From assembly GCF_008033135.1 (NCBI RefSeq), contig NZ_CP041335.1:4261961-4325960 (forward strand): a stretch of DNA of 64,000 bases, given 5' to 3'. The position numbers and the translations under genes were made by a program. Positions 44,718 through 52,850 of this stretch are shown one piece after another. Below the pieces are notes generated by a model that had not been told where the DNA came from, did not search any database, and saw only the letters and a list, made by a program, of their open reading frames with translations. How positions within the stretch are numbered: position 1 is the first letter of the stretch; every line of letters begins with the position of its first letter. This DNA is from Chitinolyticbacter meiyuanensis (GTDB lineage Bacteria > Pseudomonadota > Gammaproteobacteria > Burkholderiales > Chitinibacteraceae).

Positions 44718-45320
44718 ATGAGCAAGCTGCTGGTGGTGTACTACTCGATGTATGGCCATATCGAAACCATGGCACACGCGGTGGCCGAGGGCGCACGCTC
44801 GGTCGACGGGACCGAGGTCACGGTCAAGCGGGTGGCCGATATCATGCCGGAGGAAGCGGCCAAGAAGGCCGGTGCCAAGCTCGACCAAGCCGCGCCGATC
44901 GCCCAGCCCGCCGAGCTCGCAGACTACGACGCGATCATCTTCGGCACGCCCACTCGCTTCGGCAACATGTGTGCGCAGATGCGCAACTTCCTCGACCAGA
45001 CGGGCGGGCTGTGGGCCAAGGGAGCACTGATCGGCAAGGTGGGCAGCGTGTTCACCAGCACCGCCACCCAGCACGGCGGCCAGGAAACCACGCTGACCTC
45101 GTTCCATACCACGCTGCTGCACCACGGCATGGTGGTGGTCGGCGTGCCGTATTCCGAGGCGCGGCAGATGACGTTGTCCGAGATCAGCGGCGGCAGCCCG
45201 TATGGCGCCACCACCATTGCCGCCGGTGACGGCAGCCGCCAGCCGTCCGAGAACGAGCTCGCCATTGCCCGCTTCCAGGGTACGCATGTGGCCGGTATCG
45301 CCAAGAAGCTGGCCGGCTGA
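44718..45320 (+). CDS. wrbA: NAD(P)H:quinone oxidoreductase WrbA
   Basis: The 200-residue flavodoxin-fold protein begins KLLVVYYSMYGHIETMAHAV, the FMN phosphate loop. PTRFGNMCAQMRNFLDQTGGLW near residue 77 and the C-terminal GGSPYGATTIAAGDGSR region are diagnostic of WrbA. It reduces quinones by two electrons and is membrane-associated or cytoplasmic. The ATG has AAGGAG seven bases upstream. A strong terminator follows. Confidence 0.96.
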   Translation: MSKLLVVYYSMYGHIETMAHAVAEGARSVDGTEVTVKRVADIMPEEAAKKAGAKLDQAAPIAQPAELADYDAIIFGTPTRFGNMCAQMRNFLDQTGGLWAKGALIGKVGSVFTSTATQHGGQETTLTSFHTTLLHHGMVVVGVPYSEARQMTLSEISGGSPYGATTIAAGDGSRQPSENELAIARFQGTHVAGIAKKLAG

Positions 45321-45334
45321 ATCTGCCAAGCGCG

Positions 45335-45362
45335 AAAAAGCCGGGGCATGCCCCGGCTTTTT
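45335..45362. terminator. bidirectional rho-independent terminator between wrbA and purC
   Basis: A perfect 28-base palindrome with AAAAAGCCGGGG in one arm and CCCCGGCTTTTT in the other lies 14 bases after wrbA and 23 bases after the end of purC on the opposite strand. Both directions have five T bases after the stem, so it can serve both convergent genes. Confidence 0.95.
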
Positions 45363-45385
45363 CATGGTGCGAACAGCGTGGCCGA

Positions 45386-46264
45386 TCAACCGGTCAGCTT
45401 CTCCAGCGCTTCGCGATACTTGGCAGCGGTCTTCTCGGCCACGTCCTGCGGCAGCGCCGGCGCCGGCGGGGTCTTGTCCCAGCCGGTGGTTTCCAGCCAG
45501 TCACGAACAAACTGCTTGTCGTAGGACGGCGGATTGCTGCCCGGCGCGTACTGGTCGGCCGGCCAGAAGCGGCTGGAATCGGGCGTCAGCGCTTCATCCA
45601 TCAGGCATAGCGTGCCGCGTTCGTCGAGGCCGAACTCGAACTTGGTATCGGCGATGATGATGCCGCGGGTGGCGGCGAACTCGGCGGCGGTCTTGTACAG
45701 CAGGATGGCGGTATCGCGCACCTTGGCGGCAAGCTCGGCACCGATCAGCTCGGCGGTCTCTTCGAACGAGATCGGCTCGTCGTGATCGCCCACGGCAGCC
45801 TTGGTCGACGGCGTGAAGATCGGCTCGGGCAGCTGGTCCGCTTCGCGCAGCCCCGGCGGCAGCGTCACACCGCTGACCTTGCCACTCGCCTTGTAATCCT
45901 TCCAGCCGCCACCGGCGAGATAGCCACGCACCACGGCCTCGACCGGTACCGGCTTCAGGCGCTTGCATACCACGGCACGCCCTTCCACCTGCGGGCGATC
46001 AGCCGCGCTGACCACGTCTTCCGGCGCATCGCCGGTGAAGTGGCTCGGCACCACGTCCTTCAGCTTGTCGAACCAGAAATTGGAGATCGCGGTCAGGATC
46101 TTGCCCTTGTCCGGGATCGGCTCGGCGAGGATCACGTCGAACGCCGAAAGCCGGTCGGTGGCAATCATCAGCATCCGTGTCGCATCGATCTCGTACAGAT
46201 CGCGCACCTTGCCCGAATAGATCTTCTTCAGGCTGCTGAGGTTGGTGGTGGTGAGGCCGGACAT
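45386..46264 (-). CDS. purC: phosphoribosylaminoimidazole-succinocarboxamide synthase PurC
   Basis: The 292-residue SAICAR synthetase opens KKIYSGKVRDLYEID, the nucleotide-binding loop. ATDRLSAFDVI, AVVRGYLAGGGWKDY, and DTKFEFGLDERG with EALTPDSSRFWP are conserved ligand sites. It joins CAIR and aspartate in purine synthesis. The start gives MSGLTTTNLSS; upstream codons are unsupported. Two other purine genes, purE and purK, lie 3-5 kb upstream on the same strand. Confidence 0.97.
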   Translation of the reverse strand: MSGLTTTNLSSLKKIYSGKVRDLYEIDATRMLMIATDRLSAFDVILAEPIPDKGKILTAISNFWFDKLKDVVPSHFTGDAPEDVVSAADRPQVEGRAVVCKRLKPVPVEAVVRGYLAGGGWKDYKASGKVSGVTLPPGLREADQLPEPIFTPSTKAAVGDHDEPISFEETAELIGAELAAKVRDTAILLYKTAAEFAATRGIIIADTKFEFGLDERGTLCLMDEALTPDSSRFWPADQYAPGSNPPSYDKQFVRDWLETTGWDKTPPAPALPQDVAEKTAAKYREALEKLTG

Positions 46265-46364
46265 GATGGCTACGCTTCCCGATCGCAAAGACGCAATTAT
46301 GCCAGCGATACGCGACCGATGCGGACTCCACGCCACGCCCCGCGCGACGGCTGGCCTGCGGCAG

Positions 46365-48218
46365 TCAGCGGACCAGCGCAGCAGGTTGCGGGGCCAGATC
46401 GCGGAATTCGGCGAGTGCGTGGGCGATCTGCTCCAGCCTTACCAGCAACCGCTGGCTGTCGGCCTGGCTCTCGGCGACGCCCTCGTCCCCCGGCCAGCGC
46501 TGCAAACGCCCCGCCAGCAGGGCCGCGTCGGCCTGGGCGCCGGCGAGCGGGGCTGCCAGGTGATCGGCCAGCCCGACCAGGTGCTGGCGGATCTGGATCA
46601 GTTCGTGTACCCGTGCCAGCTGCAGCGCAATCGACGGCAGATCGGGCGATGCGTCGGCGAGCAAGGCATTGGCCTGGTCCAGCGCCGCGGTGAGCTCGGT
46701 GAATGCCAGGGCCAGGCTGCGGCGCTCGTGCTGCACCAGCACCCGCACCATCAGATCGGCCAACATGCCACCCAGCAGCGCATCGTCCGGCGTCCAGTTG
46801 CGCTGATTGCCACGATGCTCGACCAGCAGCACGCCGCGGATGCGGCCGCCGACGCGCAGCGACCAGGCCATCAACGAAGCAATGCCGCGCTGCTTGAGCT
46901 CCGCTCCGGTGACCTCCCAGGCATGGCGGTGGTGCAGGGCGTCATGCGCGACCAGCGGCGCCGCCTGCTGCAGCCAATCGAACCAGGCCGGATAAGCCTG
47001 CCTTGACCAAGCCGGCAATACCTCGGGGGCAGCCGGGCCGGTCGCGGCCACACAGCGCAGCAGGCCGGCCTCCTCATCCAGCACCCAGGCGCTGGCCGCG
47101 GAGATGCCGAGGATGGGGATCGCCTCTTCCAGCACCAGTCGGCGCGCGGCATCCAGATCCGGCGCATCGAGCTGCGGGTTGGCCGCCAGCGCCGCCAGCC
47201 GGCGCGAGGCACTGGGCCGCAGCGCATCGCCCTGCACTGCCGGCTGCGCCGCCCGGCCCATCTGTCCCTGGTAGCGCACGTGCTGCTGCAGATGCGAGTA
47301 CGCCAGCACCACATCGCCGCCAGCCTCGGCATAGCGCGCGGCGGCGCCATGCAGCCGCTGCAGCAGGTGCTGATAGTCGCTCTCCTCGGCCAGGGCGATG
47401 CCTTCATTGGCAATGGCCAGCGCGCGTTGCGGGTTGCCGAGCCGGATATTGACCTCGGCCTGCAAGGCGATGGCGTTCACTTCCACCCAGCGATAGGCGA
47501 CGGTCTGCGCCAGCTGGCGCGCCTCGATCAGGTCGGACGAGGCTTGCGCCAGATCGCCCTCGGCCAGGCTGATCTCGCCCAGGCGAAAGCGCGCCTCGGC
47601 GGCATAGTCGAGCAGATAGTGCTCGAGGCAGACCACCAGCGCCTCGGACAGCAGCACCCGCGCCTCGATCCTATCGCCAAGCTGCACCAGGTTGACCGCG
47701 AGATTGATGCGGATCTTGGCCGCGAGATAGTGATCGTGCTCCTCGCCCATGCGCGACAATGCGGCACGATGATGGGCAACGGCCTGGGCATGGTTGCCCA
47801 GCGCGTCGTACACCTGACCGAGGCCGACCTTGCCGTAGATCCAGCTCTTGGCTTCCCCGCCGGGCTGCTCGGACAGCTCGACGCAGCGCGTCCAGTACTG
47901 CGTGGCCAGCCGGTATTCGCCGGTGGTGTAGTAGCTGCGCGCGATCTGCTCGGCCAGCCGCGCCTCGGCGGCGAAGGCCTGTGTGGCTTCCGCCAGCTGC
48001 AACGCCTCGAACAGCAGGTTGCGCCCCTCGTAGTTCTTGACGAGGCCATAGAGCTCGGTCGCCGCGAGCTGGGTGGCGGTGTCGTGGGCAGCGCGGGCGC
48101 TACGGATCAGGCGCTCGCAGCGCTCGATCGCATCGTCCTTGTGGTTGTTGATGCGCTGGCGGATCGCTTCGAGCTCGGCGGCGTGCGCCGCGAGGATGCC
48201 GGGGGGCTGGCTGGTCAT
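46365..48218 (-). CDS. TPR-rich protein with a C-terminal GAF-like domain
   Basis: The 617-residue cytoplasmic protein has tetratricopeptide-type helices over about residues 40-310 (for example GLGQVYDALGNHAQAVAHHRAAL and EARFRLGEISLAEGDLAQAS). The later part, about 350-510, reads like a GAF domain (ISAASAWVLDEEAGLLRCVAA, GIASLMAWSLRVGGRIRGVLLVEHRG, WTPDDALLGGMLADLM). No output domain (GGDEF, kinase or HTH) is visible after it; the C-terminus is helical. A sensing or scaffold role is a guess. It lies between the alkD-like gene and purC. Confidence 0.7.
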   Translation of the reverse strand: MTSQPPGILAAHAAELEAIRQRINNHKDDAIERCERLIRSARAAHDTATQLAATELYGLVKNYEGRNLLFEALQLAEATQAFAAEARLAEQIARSYYTTGEYRLATQYWTRCVELSEQPGGEAKSWIYGKVGLGQVYDALGNHAQAVAHHRAALSRMGEEHDHYLAAKIRINLAVNLVQLGDRIEARVLLSEALVVCLEHYLLDYAAEARFRLGEISLAEGDLAQASSDLIEARQLAQTVAYRWVEVNAIALQAEVNIRLGNPQRALAIANEGIALAEESDYQHLLQRLHGAAARYAEAGGDVVLAYSHLQQHVRYQGQMGRAAQPAVQGDALRPSASRRLAALAANPQLDAPDLDAARRLVLEEAIPILGISAASAWVLDEEAGLLRCVAATGPAAPEVLPAWSRQAYPAWFDWLQQAAPLVAHDALHHRHAWEVTGAELKQRGIASLMAWSLRVGGRIRGVLLVEHRGNQRNWTPDDALLGGMLADLMVRVLVQHERRSLALAFTELTAALDQANALLADASPDLPSIALQLARVHELIQIRQHLVGLADHLAAPLAGAQADAALLAGRLQRWPGDEGVAESQADSQRLLVRLEQIAHALAEFRDLAPQPAALVR

Positions 48219-48287
48219 GGGTGGGCGCGGGAGTCGTTTTCTTGCAGCTTAGTTCAGCCCCCTTGCGGCCGCCCTGCCGCTTGGCGC

Positions 48288-48971
48288 TCAGGCCAGGTGC
48301 TTGGCCGCCTCGCGGCGCGACAAGGCCGACAGCGAAGCGCCCTCGGCATCGAGGAAAGCCCGCACCGCATCGGGTGCCGTGCGTGCGTACTGGCGCAACG
48401 CCCAGCCGATGGCCTTGCGGATGAAGAAGTCGGGATGGCCGGCACTGCCGCGGCAGTAGCGGAACAGCCGCTCGGCATCGGTATTGGCGCCGTAGCCGAG
48501 CTGGAAGAGGATGGCGGCACGCCGGTGCCACAGCCGCTCGCCGGCAGCCCAGACATCCAGCGTGGGCAACAATGCCGGATGCTGCGCCACCAGCGGCCCG
48601 AGTACCTGCGCGGCAAGGCCGTCGACGCTGTCCCACCACGATTTGCTGTCGATCAGCGTATCGAGCAGCGGCAGCGCTGCAGCGCTCAGGCTCTGTGCCC
48701 GATCCGCCAGCAGATCGCAGGCGACCATCTGGCACTCGCGCCATGGCTGCTGCCATAGTCGGGCGGCGGTTTCCAGCCGTTCGACTTCGGTCAGCCCGCG
48801 TCGCGCCGTAGCGATCAACGGCTGGGACAAGGCCCGCCGCTGCGGCGTCTTGACGCCGGCGAAATCGAACTGATCGCGCATGTAGCGTCGCATCGCCGCC
48901 GCGTCAGCCGCATCGCCGGCGCTGCGCAACCCTTCGACGATGGCGTCGACGAAGCGCTCGGGCGTCAGCAT
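48288..48971 (-). CDS. DNA alkylation repair protein, AlkD-like
   Basis: The 227-residue all-helical HEAT-like repeat protein has RYMRDQFDFAGVKTPQRRAL near residue 30, QPWRECQMVACDLL, DSKSWWDSVDGLAAQVLGPLV near residue 108, and KAIGWALRQYARTAPDAVRAF near 188. These match the AlkD/AlkC-type DNA glycosylase family that removes alkylated bases. WWDSVD and the KAIGWAL...Y segments carry the catalytic-site Trp and Asp. It overlaps nothing and is followed by the TPR gene; purK ends 3 bases upstream. Confidence 0.88.
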   Translation of the reverse strand: MLTPERFVDAIVEGLRSAGDAADAAAMRRYMRDQFDFAGVKTPQRRALSQPLIATARRGLTEVERLETAARLWQQPWRECQMVACDLLADRAQSLSAAALPLLDTLIDSKSWWDSVDGLAAQVLGPLVAQHPALLPTLDVWAAGERLWHRRAAILFQLGYGANTDAERLFRYCRGSAGHPDFFIRKAIGWALRQYARTAPDAVRAFLDAEGASLSALSRREAAKHLA

Positions 48972-48974
48972 CGC

Positions 48975-50135
48975 TCAGGCGTCGGCCGGGGTCCGCTCGC
49001 CGGCCAGCGTGGCGCGGATCGCCTCGGCCTGCTCCAGTGCGGCATCGCTGCTGCCCGCCAGCACGTTGAAATGGCCCATCTTGCGCCCGACCCGCGCCTC
49101 GCGCTTGCCGTAGAGATGCAGCTTGGCATTGGGTGCGGTCAGCAGCACTTCCCAGTTCGGCTCCGCACCGCCGTCGCCCCACACGTCGCCCAGCAGGTTG
49201 ACCATCACCGCTGGCGACAGCAGATCAGTTCGGCCCGGATACAACCCGCACATGGCGCGCACCTGCTGCTCGAACTGGCTGGTCAGCGTGGCATCCAGCG
49301 TGTAGTGCCCGCTGTTGTGCGGACGCGGCGCCATCTCGTTGATCACGAGCTCGTCGCCATCAAGCACGAAGAACTCGACCGCCAGCACGCCAACGTAGTC
49401 GAGCGACTCGGCGAGCTGCATCGCCATCTGCCGCGCACGCTCGGTCACCGCCGGCGCGATGCGCGCCGGGACGATGGAAACATCGAGGATGCCGCCCTCG
49501 TGGCGGTTTTCCGCCACCGGGAAGCTCACCACCTCGTTGCGGCTGGTGCGCGCCACGATGACCGAGACCTCGGCCACCAGCGGCAGCATCTTTTCCAGCA
49601 CACAGGCTTGGTGCTTCAGCTCGGACAGCGCGTAGCGCGCCTCCTCTGCCGTCTTTACCCGCACCTGACCCTTGCCGTCGTAACCGAGGCGCGCGGTCTT
49701 GAGGATGCCGGGCAGGTAGGGCGACAGGTCGCCTTCCAGGTCCTTGGCCGTATGCACGGCAAGGAACGGTGCCGTGGAAAGGCCAGCCTTGCGGATGAAG
49801 GTCTTCTCGACGATGCGGTCCTGTGCAATCGCCACGCACTCACCCGACGGCGAGACCGGTACGCGCTGCGCGGCCAGCCACTTCATCGAATCGGCGTTGA
49901 CGTTCTCGAACTCGGTGGTGATCGCCGCACAGCCGGCGGCAAGCTCGGCGAGCGCCGCCTCATCGGTATACGGCTTGCACAGGTGGACATCGGCGAAATC
50001 AGCGGCCGGGGCCTGCGGATCGGGGTCGAGCACGGTCACCCGGTAGCCCATGGTCTTGGCGGCTGCGGCGAACATGCGCCCGAGCTGGCCGCCGCCGAGG
50101 ATGCCCAGCATGGCCGGTGGCAGGATAGCCTTCAC
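48975..50135 (-). CDS. purK: N5-carboxyaminoimidazole ribonucleotide synthase PurK
   Basis: The 386-residue ATP-grasp enzyme begins MLGILGGGQLGRMFAAAAK, the nucleotide-binding motif of PurK. RLGYDGKGQ near residue 150, EFFVLDGDELVINEMAPRPHNSGH near 255, and the C-terminal KLHLYGKREARVGRKMGH are conserved. It converts AIR, ATP and bicarbonate to N5-CAIR, the substrate of PurE. A small membrane protein gene lies between purE and purK in the same operon. Confidence 0.97.
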   Translation of the reverse strand: MKAILPPAMLGILGGGQLGRMFAAAAKTMGYRVTVLDPDPQAPAADFADVHLCKPYTDEAALAELAAGCAAITTEFENVNADSMKWLAAQRVPVSPSGECVAIAQDRIVEKTFIRKAGLSTAPFLAVHTAKDLEGDLSPYLPGILKTARLGYDGKGQVRVKTAEEARYALSELKHQACVLEKMLPLVAEVSVIVARTSRNEVVSFPVAENRHEGGILDVSIVPARIAPAVTERARQMAMQLAESLDYVGVLAVEFFVLDGDELVINEMAPRPHNSGHYTLDATLTSQFEQQVRAMCGLYPGRTDLLSPAVMVNLLGDVWGDGGAEPNWEVLLTAPNAKLHLYGKREARVGRKMGHFNVLAGSSDAALEQAEAIRATLAGERTPADA

Positions 50136-50138
50136 GAT

Positions 50139-50399
50139 TTACTCTTCCTGTTTCTCTTTCAATGACTGTAGCTGGCTGTAGCCCCACTGGCCCCAGCCGT
50201 AGAATGCGCCGGCCACGAAGCCCAGCGGCAGATTGTCCGGCACCGCCCGCCAGAAATCGCTGGCGCGGCCGGTCATGACCTCGACCACGGCAAAGGCGAG
50301 CGCAAAGGTCACGCCCCACACCAGCGCCCCGCGTACCAGCACGCAGCGCAACCAGCCTTCGCGGCGGATGCGCTGCCAGCGGGACTCGCTCAGGGTCAT
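50139..50399 (-). CDS. small membrane protein between purE and purK
   Basis: The 86-residue protein has one clear hydrophobic segment (LVWGVTFALAFAVVEVMTG) and a second weaker one (LPLGFVAGAFYGWGQWGY), with an Arg-rich N-terminus (RWQRIRREGWLR) and a charged end (LKEKQEE). I do not recognise a family. The start overlaps purE by 4 bases and the stop lies 3 bases before purK, so it is translated with the purine genes. Such coupling suggests that it is real and cotranscribed. Its role is unknown. Confidence 0.75.
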   Translation of the reverse strand: MTLSESRWQRIRREGWLRCVLVRGALVWGVTFALAFAVVEVMTGRASDFWRAVPDNLPLGFVAGAFYGWGQWGYSQLQSLKEKQEE

Positions 50400-50881
50400 A
50401 CCTCGGGCAGCGTCATCGCCAGCACGGTTTCTTCCTGGCGCTTGCGGAACGCCGCCAGCGCCTCACCAAGGGCCGGCTGCTGCGCCGCCAGCATCGCCAC
50501 GGCGAAGAGGCCGGCATTGGCGGCACCGGCTTCGCCGATGGCGAAAGTCGCCACCGGGATGCCCTTGGGCATCTGCACGATGGACAGCAGCGAATCCTCG
50601 CCCCGCAGGTACTTGGACGGCACCGGCACGCCCAGCACCGGCACCGTGGTCTTGGCCGCCAGCATGCCCGGCAGGTGTGCCGCGCCGCCGGCACCGGCGA
50701 TGATGGCGGTCAGGCCGCGCGCCTCTGCGGTCTCGGCGTATTCGAACAGCAGGTCGGGGGTGCGGTGCGCGGAGACCACCCGGCACTCAAACGCCACACC
50801 GAAGGCCTTGAGCTGTTCCGCAGCATGGCGCATCACTTCCCAGTCGCTGTTGCTGCCCATGACGATGCCGACTTGCACCAT
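50396..50881 (-). CDS. purE: N5-carboxyaminoimidazole ribonucleotide mutase PurE
   Basis: The 161-residue enzyme opens VGIVMGSNSDWEVMRHA, the class I PurE phosphate-binding motif. VVSAHRTPDLL carries the catalytic His and IAGAGGAAHLPGMLAAKTT the substrate loop. It rearranges N5-CAIR to CAIR. The ATG with GGAAGAGG just upstream is chosen; nine additional codons in frame are not needed. It is the first gene of purE-orf-purK. Confidence 0.96.
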   Translation of the reverse strand: MVQVGIVMGSNSDWEVMRHAAEQLKAFGVAFECRVVSAHRTPDLLFEYAETAEARGLTAIIAGAGGAAHLPGMLAAKTTVPVLGVPVPSKYLRGEDSLLSIVQMPKGIPVATFAIGEAGAANAGLFAVAMLAAQQPALGEALAAFRKRQEETVLAMTLPEV

Positions 50882-51055
50882 GCCTCTTCCCTCGGGAAAA
50901 AGGGGCAATTGTACCGAATCCGTCGGTCACGTCGTCAGCTTGCTGATCGATGGGTCGCCCAGCCGGGCTTTTCCCAGATTGCGCATGTCATCCATCGGTG
51001 ACGTACGTGAGAATATCAATATTGACTAATATTTATCTTGTAAGGAAAATAGATC

Positions 51056-51106
51056 ATGAATGTTGACCGGCATAGCTGCCTGGTTTCATTTCCATCCTCT
51101 GTTTGA
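51056..51106 (+). CDS. possible 16-residue peptide (MNVDRHSCLVSFPSSV)
   Basis: An ATG at 51056 preceded by AAGGA 9 bases upstream opens a 16-codon frame that stops at 51104. The stop codon touches the 5' edge of a terminator hairpin. The segment upstream is unusually AT-rich. Nothing similar is known to me. It may be a leader peptide, part of a small RNA, or chance. Confidence 0.3.
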   Translation: MNVDRHSCLVSFPSSV

Positions 51107-51135
51107 AACGCCAACCCCGGTTGGCGTTTTTTTTT
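51107..51135 (+). terminator. rho-independent terminator in the purE-VOC gap
   Basis: AACGCCAAC and GTTGGCGTT form a 9-bp stem with a CCCG loop, followed by seven T bases on the plus strand. No recognised plus-strand gene ends before it, so it implies a short transcript from the AT-rich segment just upstream. Confidence 0.9.
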
Positions 51136-51250
51136 GCCGCTGCCACGCAAGCGCCACCGTTCGTCTCACGGATGCCTCCGACCGAGCCAAGGCGCAAACC
51201 CAGGCCGCCCGGTGAGTCTAATAGCGCATCGTCCCGTAAAGGAGCGCGCC

Positions 51251-51739
51251 ATGACCGCCCAGGCCATTCCCGACGGCTACGCTGCCGGCATCCCCTACCT
51301 GACCGTGAAGGACGCGGCCGCCGCGATCGCCTTCTACCAACGCGCCTTCGGAGCCGAGGAGATACTGCGCCTGCCCACGCCCGACGGCCAGATCATGCAC
51401 GCAGAGCTCAGGATCGGCGCGGTCAACCTGATGCTGAGCGAGGAGGCGCCACAGTGGGGCGCGCTCAGCCCACAGACCATCGGCGGCTCCGCCACCACCA
51501 TCATGTTCTACGTCGCGGATGCGGATGCCGCCGTGGCACAGGCGGAAAGCGCCGGCGCCACGGTGACGATGCCGGTGGCGGACCAGTTCTGGGGCGATCG
51601 GAGCGGCGCGCTGACCGATCCGTTCGGCCACAAATGGATGATCTCGACCCACATCGAAGATGTCAGCGCCGTGGAAATGCAGCGCCGCGCCACCGCAATG
51701 TTCGCCGACAACGGCCCTTGCAGCGCGAACCCTGGCTAG
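51251..51739 (+). CDS. VOC superfamily (glyoxalase/PhnB-like) protein
   Basis: The 162-residue protein has two beta-alpha-beta-beta-beta units of the vicinal oxygen chelate fold. It begins IPYLTVKDAAAAIAFYQRAFGAEE, then MHAELRIGAVNLMLSEE, and FYVADADAAVAQAESAGATV, DQFWGDRSGALTDPFGHKWMIS. This order matches PhnB-like proteins. The metal-binding residues are not clear, so the function is open. The ATG has AAAGGAG 8 bases upstream. It converges with the acetyltransferase gene (4-base overlap). Confidence 0.85.
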   Translation: MTAQAIPDGYAAGIPYLTVKDAAAAIAFYQRAFGAEEILRLPTPDGQIMHAELRIGAVNLMLSEEAPQWGALSPQTIGGSATTIMFYVADADAAVAQAESAGATVTMPVADQFWGDRSGALTDPFGHKWMISTHIEDVSAVEMQRRATAMFADNGPCSANPG

Positions 51740-52323
51740 AGCCGATCGCGCAGCGCGTACATCGTGGCGGGATCAGGCGGATCGAGTTCGCGCACCACGC
51801 GGCACGGGTTGCCCGCGGCCAGCACGCAGGACGGCACGTCGCGCGTGACCACGCTGCCGGCGCCGATCACGCTGTGATCGCCGATGGTGACACCGGCGCA
51901 GATGATGGCGCCGGCGCCGATCCACACGTTCTCGCCAATGGTGATGGGCCTGGACCAGAACGCCCATTGCTGGCGCTCGGCCGGGTCCACCGGATGGGTC
52001 ACGCCATGGATCTGTACGTGCGGCGCGATCAGCGTGTAGTCGCCGATGGTCACCGGCGCTGCGGCGGCGATGGTGACGCCGGCATTGATGAACACCCGCC
52101 GCCCCAGGTGCACGTCGCTACCGCGGGCCAGGATGAACGGCGCGGCCACGTTGGTTTCCTCGCCGCAACTGGCAACGAGCTCGGGCAGCATGGCATGGCG
52201 CTCGTCCCAGCTGAGCGTCGGATCGTTGTAGCGCCGCAGCAATTCGGCCTCCCGCATGAAGCGGGCGCGGTTTTCCGGATTGGCGATATCGTCGAAGCCG
52301 ACGCGAAGCAAGGTGTCGTTCAT
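51736..52323 (-). CDS. sugar O-acetyltransferase, Maa/NodL/LacA type
   Basis: The 195-residue protein has an N-terminal helical cap (ENRARFMREAELLRRYND) and a left-handed beta-helix of hexapeptide repeats (INAGVTIAAAAPVTIGDYTLIAP, IGENVWIGAGAIICAGVTIGDHSVIGAGSVV). The catalytic His is in QIHGVTHPVDP near residue 116. Members acetylate maltose, galactosides or other sugars with acetyl-CoA. The ATG at 52323 gives MNDTLLRV; the exact sugar is unknown. Confidence 0.88.
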   Translation of the reverse strand: MNDTLLRVGFDDIANPENRARFMREAELLRRYNDPTLSWDERHAMLPELVASCGEETNVAAPFILARGSDVHLGRRVFINAGVTIAAAAPVTIGDYTLIAPHVQIHGVTHPVDPAERQQWAFWSRPITIGENVWIGAGAIICAGVTIGDHSVIGAGSVVTRDVPSCVLAAGNPCRVVRELDPPDPATMYALRDRL

Positions 52324-52425
52324 GGGCAGCGCAACTGAGGGATAAAAGGCCAGCTTACGCCAGCCGCCCCCACGTTGCCGCACAAGCCGGCGGCTCGGCA
52401 AGTCCGGCCAAGTTGCGGTGCCTAG

Positions 52426-52806
52426 CTACCAGCGCACGATCTGCCCGGCATCGAACACGCGGCCGGCCTTGGCACGGCGATGCTGGATGAACACGTTGTC
52501 CACCGGCAGGCCGGTGCGGCGCGCCAGGCTGTCCGCCAGCACCTGCAACATCTTCTCGACTGTGGCCGGTGGATGGAAATCGGGCGTCACCAGCTCCACC
52601 AGCAGCGGGTGGCTGCCCCGCGGCTGCCGCTGCGCGGATCGACCGCCGACCGCATAGTGACCCGGCTCCAGCCAGCGCCAGGTGACAGTGATGTGCTCCA
52701 GGCCAACGCCGGCCGCCTCGGCAAAATCGACGCTGAAGGCCTCGATGGCGGAGGCGACATCGAAGGCGGATTCGAACGGTAATGCCTGGATGTGAATGAA
52801 GGGCAT
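52426..52806 (-). CDS. DUF1904/tautomerase-like small protein
   Basis: The 126-residue protein begins MPFIHIQALPFESAFDVASAIEAF, with Pro2 as in the tautomerase superfamily, and continues GLEHITVTWRWLEPGHYAVGG and HPLLVELVTPDFHPPATVEKMLQVLADSL. The pattern matches DUF1904 proteins, which resemble 4-oxalocrotonate tautomerase but whose role is unknown. It ends about 100 bases before the acetyltransferase start. I see no operon partner that explains it. Confidence 0.6.
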   Translation of the reverse strand: MPFIHIQALPFESAFDVASAIEAFSVDFAEAAGVGLEHITVTWRWLEPGHYAVGGRSAQRQPRGSHPLLVELVTPDFHPPATVEKMLQVLADSLARRTGLPVDNVFIQHRRAKAGRVFDAGQIVRW

Positions 52807-52850
52807 GGCGGGCTCCGGCAGTCGGCTCCCGCTTACCTTAGCCCATCCAT

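Larger units (their letters stand above)
50882..51250. other. 369-base gap with a possible small transcription unit
   Basis: Between purE (minus) and the VOC gene (plus) lies a gap with an AT-rich segment (51011-51056), a 16-codon open frame with a ribosome-site-like sequence, and a strong terminator. The rest carries the purE promoter region and the VOC gene leader. Confidence 0.6.
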
